Assembly: GCF_004339565.1 (NCBI RefSeq)
Contig: NZ_SMFZ01000002.1
Coordinates: forward strand, 806,001-870,000
Reading direction: 5' to 3'
DNA from: Pseudonocardia endophytica
GTDB lineage: Bacteria > Actinomycetota > Actinomycetes > Mycobacteriales > Pseudonocardiaceae
Length of the DNA: 64,000 nucleotides
Position 1 is the first letter of the stretch. Each line of letters begins with the position of its first letter. Positions 35,175 to 44,963 of this stretch are shown piece by piece. The translations under genes and the position numbers were made by a program. The notes beneath the pieces were generated by a model. The model did not search any database. It saw only the letters and a program-made list of their open reading frames with translations, and had not been told where the DNA came from.

Positions 35175-38100
35175 GTGCCCGTTCGATCTCCCTCTGGCGA
35201 CCCCACCACCCGGGAAGGCTGGATCCGCAGGCTGGTGAAGGCCTGCCTGCGCCATCCCGGCGTGACGATCGGGGCGCTCCTCGCGTCCGTGCTCGGGGTC
35301 GGGCTGGAGGCCGTCGGGCCGCTGCTGACCAAGGCCGTCGTGGACGGCGCCGTCGGAGGGTCGACGGCCGTGGTGCTGCCGGTCGTCGTCACGTTCCTGA
35401 GCCTCGCCGTGATCCGGTTCGGGGCCGCGTTCCTGCGCCGCTACCTCGGCGGCCGGATGGCGCTGGACGTCCAGCACGATCTTCGACGGCAGGTGTTCCG
35501 CGCCGTCCAGCGCATGGACGGCGTCCGGCAGGACCGGCTGCGCACCGGCCAGGTCGCGTCCCGCGCGATCTCGGACCTGACCCTGGTCCAGGGGCTGCTG
35601 TCGATCATCCCGCTGTCCGCGGGCACGGTCGTGCTCGGCGTCGTGTCGATCTCCGCGATGCTCTGGCTGTCCCCGCTGCTCACGGTGATCTCGCTGATCA
35701 TGCTGCCGGTCGCGGCGATCATCACGAACCGCACGCGCAAGACGCTGTTCCCGGCCACCTGGTCGGCGCAGCAGCGGGCCGCGGAGATCGCCCAGCAGGT
35801 GGAGGAGACGGTCACCGGCGTCCGCGTCGTGAAGGGTTTCGGCCAGGAGTCCCGCGAGGTCACGACGCTGGAGGGCCGGGCGCGGCGGCTCTACGGGGAG
35901 CGGCTGCGCGCGGCGAGGCTCACCGCCCGGCTGAACCCGGTCCTGCTCGCGCTGCCCGGCCTCGGCCAGGTCGCGGTGATCGGCCTCGGCGGGGCGCTGG
36001 CCATGAACGGCTCGATCACGCTCGGCACGTTCCTGGCGTTCACCACGTACGTCGCGCAGCTGATCGGGCCCGCCCGGCTGATCGGCGCGCTGATCGTGGC
36101 CGCGCAGCTCACCAGGGCGGGCGCCGAGCGGGTGTTCGACATCGTGGACTCCGAGCCGGACGTGACCGACCCGTCGTCGCCCCGACCGCTGCCGGACGGC
36201 CCGCTCCCGGTCGAGCTGGACGACGTCGTGTTCACCTACGACGGCGCGCCCGGCCCGACCGTGGACGGCCTGTCGCTGCATGTGGAGCCGGGCGAGACGG
36301 TCGCGCTGGTCGGCCCGCCGGGTTCCGGGAAGTCGACCGTCGCGCTGCTGTTGCCGCGGTTCTACGACCCCGACTCCGGAGCGCTCCGGATGGGCGGCGT
36401 CGACCTGCGCGAGCTGCGGCTGCACGACCTGCGGGCCGAGCTCGGGGTGGTGTTCGAGGAGGCGTTCCTGTTCTCCGACACCATCCGGAACAACATCGCC
36501 TACGGGCACCCGGACGCGTCCGAGGAGGAGGTCCGCGCCGTCGCGGAGGCGGCCCAGGTCGCCGCGTTCGTCGACGACCTGCCGGACGGCTTCGACACGG
36601 AGGTCGGCGAGCGGGGGCTCACGCTGTCCGGGGGCCAACGGCAGCGGATCGCGCTCGCCCGCGCCATGCTCGCGCGGCCCCGGGTGCTGGTACTCGACGA
36701 CGCGACGTCCGCGGTGGACACGGCGACCGAGGCCGCGATCCACGAGGCGCTCCGCGACCTGACCAGCGACCGCACGACGCTGCTCGTCGCGCACCGGCGC
36801 TCCACGCTGGCGCTGGCCGACCGGGTCGCGGTGCTGGACCACGGCCGGATCGTCGACATCGGGACCGAGGCCGAGCTGCGCGAGCGCTCGGCGCTGTTCC
36901 GGGAGCTGCTGGCGACCGGGGCGTCGGCGTCCCGGGAAATCAGCGTGGTGCCCGCGGAGCCGGGCGTCGTGCTGGAGCCGGTGCCGCACCCGGCCGTGTC
37001 GTCGAACGGGAACGGTGCGGGGCCGGGCCCGGACGGCGTCACCGCGGCGCTGTGGCCGGAGCACGACGCCGACGCCGACCCCCGGCTCTCCCCGACGGGG
37101 ACCGGGACGCCGCCCGCAGGCGGCCCGCCCGGTTCGGCCGGGGTGGCCGGCGGCATGCCGGCCACGCCCGAGCTGCTGGCCGCGGTGGACCGGCTCCCGC
37201 CGCCGTCGGAGACCCCGCGGCTGCGTGGCGAGGCCGACCCGACGGCACCCGACCCGCGCTTCCGCCTGAGCTCGCTGCTGCGTCCGGTGCGGAGGCTGCT
37301 GCTGGTCGGCATCGCACTGATCGGGCTGGACGCGCTCGCGACGCTGGCGCTCCCGTCGATCGCGCGCTACGCCGTCGACGGCGGGATCACGCCCGGCGTC
37401 GGCAGCGTGCTGTGGATCGCGGCGCTCGCCGGGCTCGCCGTCGTCGTGCTGGACGCCGTGTTCGTCGCGTTCCAGACCGTGGTCACCGCGCGGGCCGGCG
37501 AGGGGCTGCTCTACCTGCTGCGGGTGCGCAGCTACGCGCACCTGCAGCGGCTCGGCCTGGACTACTTCGAGCGCGAGCTGTCCGGCCGGATCATGACCCG
37601 GATGACCACCGACGTGGACGCGCTGTCCACGTTCCTGCAGACCGGGCTCGTGCAGGCCGTGGTCAGCCTGCTGACCGTCGTCGGCGTCGCGGTGGCGCTC
37701 GTGGTCACCGACCCGGAGCTGGCGCTCGTCGCGCTCGCCGGGCTGCCGGTCCTGATCGTCGCGACCGTGGTCTTCCGGCGGTACTCCTCGCAGGCCTACG
37801 AGGACGCCCGGGAGAAGGTCAGCGTCGTCAACGCGGACATGCAGGAGAACGTCACCGGTGTGCGGGTGGCGCAGGCGTTCGTCCGCGAGGAGCGCAGTGC
37901 CCGCCGGTTCGGCGAGCGCAGCGCCGACTACCGCCGGTCCCGGCTGCGCGCACAGCGCTACATCGCGACGTACTTCCCGTTCGTCGCGCTGCTGTCCGAC
38001 GTGGCGACGGCCGCGGTGCTCGGCGTCGGCGCGTCCCGGATCGTCGGCGGCGACCTCTCGGCGGGCGTGCTGACCGCGTTCCTGCTGTACCTGACGATGT

Positions 38101-39020
38101 TCTTCGCCCCTGTGCAGCAGCTGTCCCAGGTGTTCGACGGCTACCAGCAGGCCCGGGTCGGACTGAACCGGATCTCCGACCTGCTGCGCACACCGACGTC
38201 GGTGCCCGAGGTCGACGACGCCGACCGGGTCGCCGTCCCGGCCCGGCTGCGCGGCGAGGTGGAGCTGCGGGACGTCACGTTCTCCTACACCGGTGCCGCG
38301 ACGCCTGCGCTGGCCGACGTGTCGCTGCACGTCGCGCCGGGGGAGACGGTCGCGCTCGTCGGGGCCACCGGGGCCGGGAAGTCGACGCTGATCAAGCTCC
38401 TGGCCCGGTTCTACGACACCGGCGAGGGCGAGGTGCTGGTCGACGGCACCGACGTGCGGCGCTTCCCGCTGTCCGGGTACCGGCAGCGGCTCGGCGTCGT
38501 CCCGCAGGAGGCGCACCTGTTCACCGGGGACGTCGCGTCGAACATCGCCTACGGCCGGCCGGACGCCGATCCGGCCCGGATCGAGGCCGCTGCCCGTGCG
38601 GTGGGAGCGATCGACCTGGTCCGGTCCCTGTCCGACGGCTTCCGCACCCCGGTCGGCGAGCGCGGCCAGGGGCTGTCGGCCGGGCAGCGCCAGCTCGTCG
38701 CGCTCGCGCGGGCCGAGCTGGTGGACCCGGACGTGCTGATCTTCGACGAGGCCACGGCGGCTCTCGACCCGGCCACCGAGGCGGCCGTTCTGTCGGCGGG
38801 CGAGCAGGTGACCGACCGGCGGACCGCGTTCGTCGTGGCCCACCGGCTGGCGACGGCGGCCCGCTCGGATCGGATCGTCGTGCTCTCCGGCGGCCGGATC
38901 GTCGAACAGGGCCCGCACACCGAGCTCGTCACATCCGGCGGGCGCTACGCCGAGTTCTGGGAAGCGGGCGAGCTGGAGCCGGAGGAGGATCGACCACTGC
39001 CGGTGACACCCCGTCCCTGA
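35175..39020 (+). CDS. Single-chain ABC exporter, two fused TMD-NBD halves with one degenerate site
   Basis: A 1281-residue fusion of two type IV (B-family) exporter halves. Half 1: six membrane segments, Walker A GPPGSGKS (380-387), signature LSGGQ (484-488), Walker B VLVLDDAT with Asp509 where the catalytic Glu should be. An acidic/Pro-rich linker of about 120 residues follows. Half 2: six segments, GATGAGKS (1063-1070), LSAGQ (1167-1171), LIFDEAT with catalytic Glu1192. So one ATP site (NBD1 Walker with NBD2 LSAGQ) is degenerate and one canonical, as in TM287/288-type heterodimers, here in one chain. GTG start. Likely a lipid or drug exporter; the substrate is unknown. Confidence 0.92.
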   Translation: MPVRSPSGDPTTREGWIRRLVKACLRHPGVTIGALLASVLGVGLEAVGPLLTKAVVDGAVGGSTAVVLPVVVTFLSLAVIRFGAAFLRRYLGGRMALDVQHDLRRQVFRAVQRMDGVRQDRLRTGQVASRAISDLTLVQGLLSIIPLSAGTVVLGVVSISAMLWLSPLLTVISLIMLPVAAIITNRTRKTLFPATWSAQQRAAEIAQQVEETVTGVRVVKGFGQESREVTTLEGRARRLYGERLRAARLTARLNPVLLALPGLGQVAVIGLGGALAMNGSITLGTFLAFTTYVAQLIGPARLIGALIVAAQLTRAGAERVFDIVDSEPDVTDPSSPRPLPDGPLPVELDDVVFTYDGAPGPTVDGLSLHVEPGETVALVGPPGSGKSTVALLLPRFYDPDSGALRMGGVDLRELRLHDLRAELGVVFEEAFLFSDTIRNNIAYGHPDASEEEVRAVAEAAQVAAFVDDLPDGFDTEVGERGLTLSGGQRQRIALARAMLARPRVLVLDDATSAVDTATEAAIHEALRDLTSDRTTLLVAHRRSTLALADRVAVLDHGRIVDIGTEAELRERSALFRELLATGASASREISVVPAEPGVVLEPVPHPAVSSNGNGAGPGPDGVTAALWPEHDADADPRLSPTGTGTPPAGGPPGSAGVAGGMPATPELLAAVDRLPPPSETPRLRGEADPTAPDPRFRLSSLLRPVRRLLLVGIALIGLDALATLALPSIARYAVDGGITPGVGSVLWIAALAGLAVVVLDAVFVAFQTVVTARAGEGLLYLLRVRSYAHLQRLGLDYFERELSGRIMTRMTTDVDALSTFLQTGLVQAVVSLLTVVGVAVALVVTDPELALVALAGLPVLIVATVVFRRYSSQAYEDAREKVSVVNADMQENVTGVRVAQAFVREERSARRFGERSADYRRSRLRAQRYIATYFPFVALLSDVATAAVLGVGASRIVGGDLSAGVLTAFLLYLTMFFAPVQQLSQVFDGYQQARVGLNRISDLLRTPTSVPEVDDADRVAVPARLRGEVELRDVTFSYTGAATPALADVSLHVAPGETVALVGATGAGKSTLIKLLARFYDTGEGEVLVDGTDVRRFPLSGYRQRLGVVPQEAHLFTGDVASNIAYGRPDADPARIEAAARAVGAIDLVRSLSDGFRTPVGERGQGLSAGQRQLVALARAELVDPDVLIFDEATAALDPATEAAVLSAGEQVTDRRTAFVVAHRLATAARSDRIVVLSGGRIVEQGPHTELVTSGGRYAEFWEAGELEPEEDRPLPVTPRP

Positions 39021-39062
39021 CGATTCCTGCCCGATCCCGGGCAGAAACCTGGCGTTCGACGC

Positions 39063-39350
39063 GTGCCGGTCGGCACCGTGGACGTCGTGCCGGCCCACGA
39101 GGAGCTGATCGCGCACCTCGTGCGCACGACGTCGCTGAGCCCTGGCGAGGCGACCCGCGTGGTCGCCGACGTGCTCGGCTACTTCGGCGAACCCGTCGAG
39201 GCGTTCGTGCGGCGCCGGCACGCCGAGCTGCGGGCGAGGGGCCTGCACAACGACCGGATCTTCGCGCAGATCGCGGACGAGCTGAGGGTGCGGCGGGTCG
39301 CCGCACCGGAGCTGACCGTCCGCCAGCTGCGCCGACTCGTCTACGGGTAG
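39063..39350 (+). CDS. Conserved hypothetical protein upstream of glmS
   Basis: A 95-residue helical protein (AHEELIAHLVRTTSLSPGEA, VLGYFGEPVEAFVRRRHAEL, DRIFAQIADELRVRRVA). The pattern of short helices, with the small GEATRVVADVL turn, suggests a helix-turn-helix-like or all-helical fold. GTG start at 39063. Its stop is 11 bases before the GlmS start, and GGAGGGG for glmS lies in its last bases, so it is probably co-transcribed. No function known to me. Confidence 0.6.
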   Translation: MPVGTVDVVPAHEELIAHLVRTTSLSPGEATRVVADVLGYFGEPVEAFVRRRHAELRARGLHNDRIFAQIADELRVRRVAAPELTVRQLRRLVYG

Positions 39351-39361
39351 GAGGGGTGCCG

Positions 39362-41209
39362 ATGTGCGGCATCGTCGGGTACGTCGGGCCGCGGGACGCC
39401 ACGGGCCCGCTGCTGGAGGGCCTGCACCGCGTGGAGTACCGCGGGTACGACTCCGCAGGCGTCGCCGTGCTGCACCGGCGACGGGGGCAGGACGCCGAGC
39501 TGCGGGTGCACCGGACGGCGGGCCGGGTGGACGACCTGGAGGCGAGCCTGCCCGCCCGGTGGAGGGGCACGCCGGGCATCGGGCACACCCGCTGGGCCAC
39601 GCACGGGGAGCCGACGGTCGCGAACGCGCACCCGCACACCGACGTGTCCGGCCGGATCGCGGTCGTGCACAACGGTATCGTCGAGAACGCCGACGAGCTG
39701 CGCGAGAAGCTCGCCGCCGACGGCGTGGTGACCACATCGGACACCGACACCGAGGTGATCGCGCACCTCGTCGCCGCCGCGTTCGACGACGGCGCCCCTG
39801 ACCTGGAGCAGGCCGTGCGCCGGGCGCTGTCGAGGGTCGTCGGGACGTACGGTCTTGCCGTCCTGGACGCCGGACACCCGGACCGGGTCGTCGTGGCGCG
39901 CAACGGGTCTCCGGTGCTGCTGGGGATCGGGGAGCGGGAGATGTTCGTCGCGTCCGACGTCTCGGCCGTCGCCGCGCACGTGAGCCAGGTCGTGTATCTC
40001 GACGACGGCGAGCTCGCGTCGGTGACCGCGGACGGGTACCGCACGTTCACGCTCGACGACCGCGCGACCGAGAAGCGACCGTCCGAGATGGACGTCGCAG
40101 AGCTCGAGGACTCCGAGCGCGGCGAGCACGAGCACTTCCTGGCCAAGGAGATCGCCGAGCAGCCGCGCGCGATCTCCCAGGCACTGCGCGGGCGGATCGA
40201 GGAGCGGTTCGCGACCGTCCACCTCGGCGGACTGAACATGGACGTCCGCGAGGCGCGTGCGTACCGGAGGGTGACCGTGCTCGGCTGCGGCAGCGCCTGG
40301 TTCGCCGGCGAGCTCGGCGCCCAGATGATCGAGGACCTGGCGCGGATGCCGGCGCGCGCGGAGTCCGCGTCGGAGTTCCGGTACCGCAACCCCGTCGTCG
40401 AGCCGGACACGCTCTACGTCGCGGTGAGCCAGTCCGGGGAGACGGCGGACACGCTGGCCGCCGTGCAGGAGCTGCAGCGCAAGGGCGGGCGGGTGATCGG
40501 CGTGGTGAACGTCGTCGGCTCCACGATCGCCCGCCAGGTCGATGGCGGCATCTACCTGCACGCCGGACCGGAGCGCTCGGTCGCGTCCACGAAGTCGTTC
40601 ACGTCCACGCTGGTCGCGTTCGCGCTGCTGGCCGTCCACCTCGGACGGATGCGGGACCTCTCCCCGGCCGACGGGCGCCGCGTCCTGGACGCCCTCGCCG
40701 CGCTCCCGTCGCAGGTCCAGGACGTGCTGGACACCGAGCGGGAGACCGGAACGGTCGCCGCGGTCGCGGCCGAGCTGGCCACACGCGAGAGCGTGCTCTA
40801 CATCGGACGCAGGCACGGCTGGGCCGTCGCCCGCGAGGGGGCGCAGAAGCTCAAGGAGGTGTCCTACGTGCACGCCGAGGCCTACGCCGCTGCGGAGCTG
40901 AAGCACGGCCCGCTCGCGCTCGTCGGGCCGGAGCTGCCCACGGTCGCCGTCGTGCCGGACGACGACCTGTTCGACAAGAACGCGTCGACGCTGGCCGAGA
41001 TCCGGGCCCGTCGCGGTCCGATCGTCGCGGTGGGGCACCGGGACGTGCCGAACGCCGGCCGGACGCTCGTCGTACCGCGCAGCGAGCCGGAACTGGATCC
41101 GGTCCTGCTGTCGGTGCCGCTGCAGCTGCTGGCCTACCACGCCGCCGTCGCACTCGGCCGGGACGTGGACCGCCCCCGCAACCTCGCCAAGAGCGTGACG
41201 GTGGAGTGA
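39362..41209 (+). CDS. glmS: Glutamine--fructose-6-phosphate aminotransferase
   Basis: A 615-residue enzyme making glucosamine 6-phosphate for peptidoglycan and other amino sugars. The N-terminal class II glutaminase begins with the catalytic Cys (MCGIVGYVG), with RWATHG and HNGIVENADELR downstream. Two SIS domains follow: TVLGCGSAWFAG and SQSGETADTL in the first, with STKSFTSTL; then KLKEVSYVHAEAYAAAELKH and the C-terminal PRNLAKSVTVE that closes the active site. ATG 39362 behind GGAGGGG; the longer open frame upstream is antisense-like material of the ABC gene. Convergent with the GAF regulator, one base apart. Confidence 0.96.
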   Translation: MCGIVGYVGPRDATGPLLEGLHRVEYRGYDSAGVAVLHRRRGQDAELRVHRTAGRVDDLEASLPARWRGTPGIGHTRWATHGEPTVANAHPHTDVSGRIAVVHNGIVENADELREKLAADGVVTTSDTDTEVIAHLVAAAFDDGAPDLEQAVRRALSRVVGTYGLAVLDAGHPDRVVVARNGSPVLLGIGEREMFVASDVSAVAAHVSQVVYLDDGELASVTADGYRTFTLDDRATEKRPSEMDVAELEDSERGEHEHFLAKEIAEQPRAISQALRGRIEERFATVHLGGLNMDVREARAYRRVTVLGCGSAWFAGELGAQMIEDLARMPARAESASEFRYRNPVVEPDTLYVAVSQSGETADTLAAVQELQRKGGRVIGVVNVVGSTIARQVDGGIYLHAGPERSVASTKSFTSTLVAFALLAVHLGRMRDLSPADGRRVLDALAALPSQVQDVLDTERETGTVAAVAAELATRESVLYIGRRHGWAVAREGAQKLKEVSYVHAEAYAAAELKHGPLALVGPELPTVAVVPDDDLFDKNASTLAEIRARRGPIVAVGHRDVPNAGRTLVVPRSEPELDPVLLSVPLQLLAYHAAVALGRDVDRPRNLAKSVTVE

Positions 41210-41210
41210 C

Positions 41211-42695
41211 TCAGTCGAGCAGGCGCTCCAGCCGGGCGGCCACGGCCGCGCGGCGCGGGTCGTCGGAGGCGAGCAGGTCCAGCAGGTGCTCGTGCACCTC
41301 CAGGTCCTCCGCGCCCAGCGGGTGCTCGGAGAACCGGTGCACCAGGTCCGTGTCGTCAGAGGCCAGCAGCGCGTGCCGCAGGCCGGCGGTGAGCTCGTCG
41401 CGCAGCTCGCGCACGGCGGGCGCGTCCGAGCGCGGCAGCAGCTCTCCCCGGCACGCGTCCAGCGCCTCGCGGGCGTGCCCGGCGCGCAGTGCGGTGCGCA
41501 CGCGGAGGAAGTCCGCGTTCGGTGCGGCGGCCAGCCGGTACGGGCGGGTGAGCAGGTGCTCGGTGCCGAGCAGCGCGCGCAGGCGGTGGATCTCGCCGCG
41601 CATCGTGGTCGGGTTCCCGTCGTCGCCGTAGAGCATCAGTGTCAGCTGCTCGCCGGTGAGGCCGTCCGGGTGCAGCGCGAGCGCGGTGAGGATCTCGGCG
41701 GGCCGCGGCGAGGCGGGGATCTCGCGGTCGCCGAGCGTGATCTGCGGCGTCGGGTTGCCGGTGAACCGCAGCGCGACGGCCGGGGCCTTCTCCGCGGCGC
41801 GGGCCCGGCGGCGGGTCGGCAGGTGCAGCAGGTAGCCCTCGCCGAGCTGCTCGACCTGCATCTCGCGACCGTCGCCGAGCTGCACGCGATCCACGCCGTC
41901 GGCGATCCGGATCCGCTCCGGGAACCGCCCGTACGGCTCGCTGGCGATCACCCGGCCGCTGGAGGACAGCAGCGCCCCCTCCGCGCCGCGCAGCGCCGTG
42001 AGGTGCGGCATGTTGCGGACCCGCAGCCGCTCGTCGGCGATCGCGAGGCGGACCTTGAGCTGGTTCTCGGCCAGCTGCGCCGTCGCGGACACGAGCTGCA
42101 CCAGCGCGGGGTGCAGCGTGTGCAGCGGCCCGGAGATGTCGATGGCGCCGATCGTCGAGCCGGTGTCCGGGTCGTGCACGGGGGCGGCCACGCAGGTCCA
42201 GTCGTGGTAGGTCCGGACGAGGTGCTCCGCGGAGTGGATGCGCACCGGCGCGTCCACGGCCAGCGCGGTGCCCATCGCGTTCGTACCGATGGCCTCCTCC
42301 GACCACCGGGTGCCCTCGAACAGGCCGACCTCGTCCGCGGAGTGCAGCAGCCCGTGCGCGCCGTCGCGCCAGAGGATGTGGCCCTCGGCGTCGGTCACCA
42401 GCATCACGTGCATCGCCTCGTCGGCGATGCTGACCAGCGTCGTGCGCAGCAGCGGCATGACGTCGTGCAGGGGGTGCCCCTCGCGCAGGTGCGGGAGGTC
42501 GTCCGGGCCGTACACGACGGGCGGGGTCCGGCGCTCCGGGTCGACGTGCGCGGCGAGCGAGCGCTGCCACGAGTCCGACACGACGGCCCGCGGCGGGCCG
42601 GTGTGCCCGCCGGTGCCCAGATCGTCGTCGTAGATCCGGCGCAGGCGCATCGCGTCCGCCACGAGGTCGGTCGCCGGGGTCTCGTCGTCGAGCAC
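41211..42695 (-). CDS. GAF-domain transcriptional regulator
   Basis: A 494-residue cytoplasmic regulator. N-terminal WQRSLAAHVDP and a GAF domain (about residues 60-215: MHVMLVTDAEGHILWRDG, RWSEEAIGTNAMGTALAVD, CVAAPVHDPDTGSTIGAIDI) resemble the sensor part of AcoR/MimR-type activators. The usual AAA domain and Fis helix are missing. The C-terminus has a winged-helix-like region (PRPAEILTALALHPDGLTGE, GDDGNPTTMRGEIHRLRALL) as in SARP/BTAD regulators, then a helical bundle. GTG 42695 follows GGGAGG. In actinomycetes such proteins often sit beside aldehyde dehydrogenase genes, not seen here. Target unknown. Confidence 0.8.
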   Translation of the reverse strand: MLDDETPATDLVADAMRLRRIYDDDLGTGGHTGPPRAVVSDSWQRSLAAHVDPERRTPPVVYGPDDLPHLREGHPLHDVMPLLRTTLVSIADEAMHVMLVTDAEGHILWRDGAHGLLHSADEVGLFEGTRWSEEAIGTNAMGTALAVDAPVRIHSAEHLVRTYHDWTCVAAPVHDPDTGSTIGAIDISGPLHTLHPALVQLVSATAQLAENQLKVRLAIADERLRVRNMPHLTALRGAEGALLSSSGRVIASEPYGRFPERIRIADGVDRVQLGDGREMQVEQLGEGYLLHLPTRRRARAAEKAPAVALRFTGNPTPQITLGDREIPASPRPAEILTALALHPDGLTGEQLTLMLYGDDGNPTTMRGEIHRLRALLGTEHLLTRPYRLAAAPNADFLRVRTALRAGHAREALDACRGELLPRSDAPAVRELRDELTAGLRHALLASDDTDLVHRFSEHPLGAEDLEVHEHLLDLLASDDPRRAAVAARLERLLD

Positions 42696-42944
42696 GATCG
42701 CGCCTCCCGTTCGTCGCGGTGCCCTGCGCGGGGTCGTTGTCCGTACACCCACCGTAGGCCGCACTCGGTGGGTCTTCACCTCCGCGTCCGATCCGGGGGG
42801 ACTCGAAGCCGTGGCCAGGCATGTTAGCCGGGTCACACCGATCCGTCCTGTCCGCGCAACGTGTTGGCAACGTGGCGCTCCCTACCGTGCTCGACACACC
42901 CGCCACGGCGGCGGGTCGCGTGGCAGGTCTGGAAGGACGTGGCG

Positions 42945-43661
42945 ATGACGCTCGAAGCCGTTCGCGAGGCGACCGACGTGCAGTTCCGTGTCCGGGACGG
43001 CGTCGAGGCACCCCGCCGGACGGCCCGCGTACTCGTCGTCGACGCCCAGCCGATCGTGCGCCACGGCGTCCGCGCGCTCATCACCTCCGAGCCGGATCTG
43101 GCGCTCGTCGGCGAGGCCGCGTCCCCGCGGGACGCGCTGCTGGCCGCCGAGCGGACCCGTCCCGATGTGATCGTTCTCGACATCGAGTTCGGCCGCGACG
43201 AGCGCCCGGGGCTGGATCTGGTCCGCGCGCTGCTGGAGCGGTGCCGCGGCGTCCGGATCCTCGTGCTGACCGGGTGCCGCGACCGCGAGGTCATGATGCG
43301 GACCGTGCGCCTGGGCGTGCACGGCTACCTGCGCAAGGGCGCCGACTGCACCGACCTCGTCCGTGCCGTCCGGTCGCTGCTGCGCGGCGAGGGCGTGTTC
43401 GACCCCGGCACCACGGCCGCCCCGCTGCAGGTGCTGAACGAGCCGACCGAGACCGAGTTCGCCCGCACCTCGCTGCTCACCGACCGCGAGAACCAGGTCC
43501 TCAAGCTGCTCGCGGTGGGCATGTCCAACCGCGAGATCGGCGCCCGCCTGACGATCTCCGAGGCGACCGTCAAGTTCCACGTGCGCAACCTGCGGGACAA
43601 GCTCGAGGTCCGGCGCCGTACCGAGATCGTCTACACCGCCGCCCGCCAGGGCATCGTCTAG
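42945..43661 (+). CDS. NarL/FixJ-family response regulator (orphan)
   Basis: A 238-residue protein: receiver domain with Asp79 as acceptor (VIVLDIEF), Thr in ILVLTGC and Lys in GYLRKGAD, then a LuxR-type HTH (LLTDRENQVLKLLAVGMSNR, ISEATVKFHVRNLRDKL). The acidic pocket has only Asp33 (VVDAQP), where most receivers show a pair. ATG 42945 with GGAAGGA seven bases ahead. No histidine kinase is adjacent; it is divergent from the GAF regulator, sharing a 249-bp region. A strong hairpin follows the stop. Confidence 0.88.
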   Translation: MTLEAVREATDVQFRVRDGVEAPRRTARVLVVDAQPIVRHGVRALITSEPDLALVGEAASPRDALLAAERTRPDVIVLDIEFGRDERPGLDLVRALLERCRGVRILVLTGCRDREVMMRTVRLGVHGYLRKGADCTDLVRAVRSLLRGEGVFDPGTTAAPLQVLNEPTETEFARTSLLTDRENQVLKLLAVGMSNREIGARLTISEATVKFHVRNLRDKLEVRRRTEIVYTAARQGIV

Positions 43662-43662
43662 C

Positions 43663-43700
43663 CGGGCCGGGGCGGTGAGGGAGATCCCCGCCCCGGCCCG
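43663..43700. terminator. 13-bp perfect hairpin between convergent genes
   Basis: CGGGCCGGGGCGG, a 12-base loop, then CCGCCCCGGCCCG. It lies between the stop of the response regulator and the stop of the convergent phosphofructokinase gene and should end transcription from both sides. Confidence 0.75.
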
Positions 43701-43707
43701 CGCCGCA

Positions 43708-44733
<1,026 letters not shown>

Positions 44734-44963
44734 CTCTCCGGTCGTCTCCTCGATCGATCCAGAACGACGCCCGGCGGGGCGTCGCGCACACGCTAGCGGG
44801 GTCCCGGGCGATCGTCCCGGGGGGTCGCCGCACCCCTGGGGTCCGGACGTCGAACCCGGAACGGACATTCCGTTCATCCGGTGTCCACTCGATCGATACC
44901 CGGCAGGAGTCCGGACTACCTAGCGTCACCGGCGACGCTCCCACCACCGTCAGGAGACCCACG

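Noticed and set aside
34944..39737. 1597-codon minus-strand frame across the ABC exporter
   Set aside because: Same artefact: it spans two real genes and their gap and has no domain-like content.
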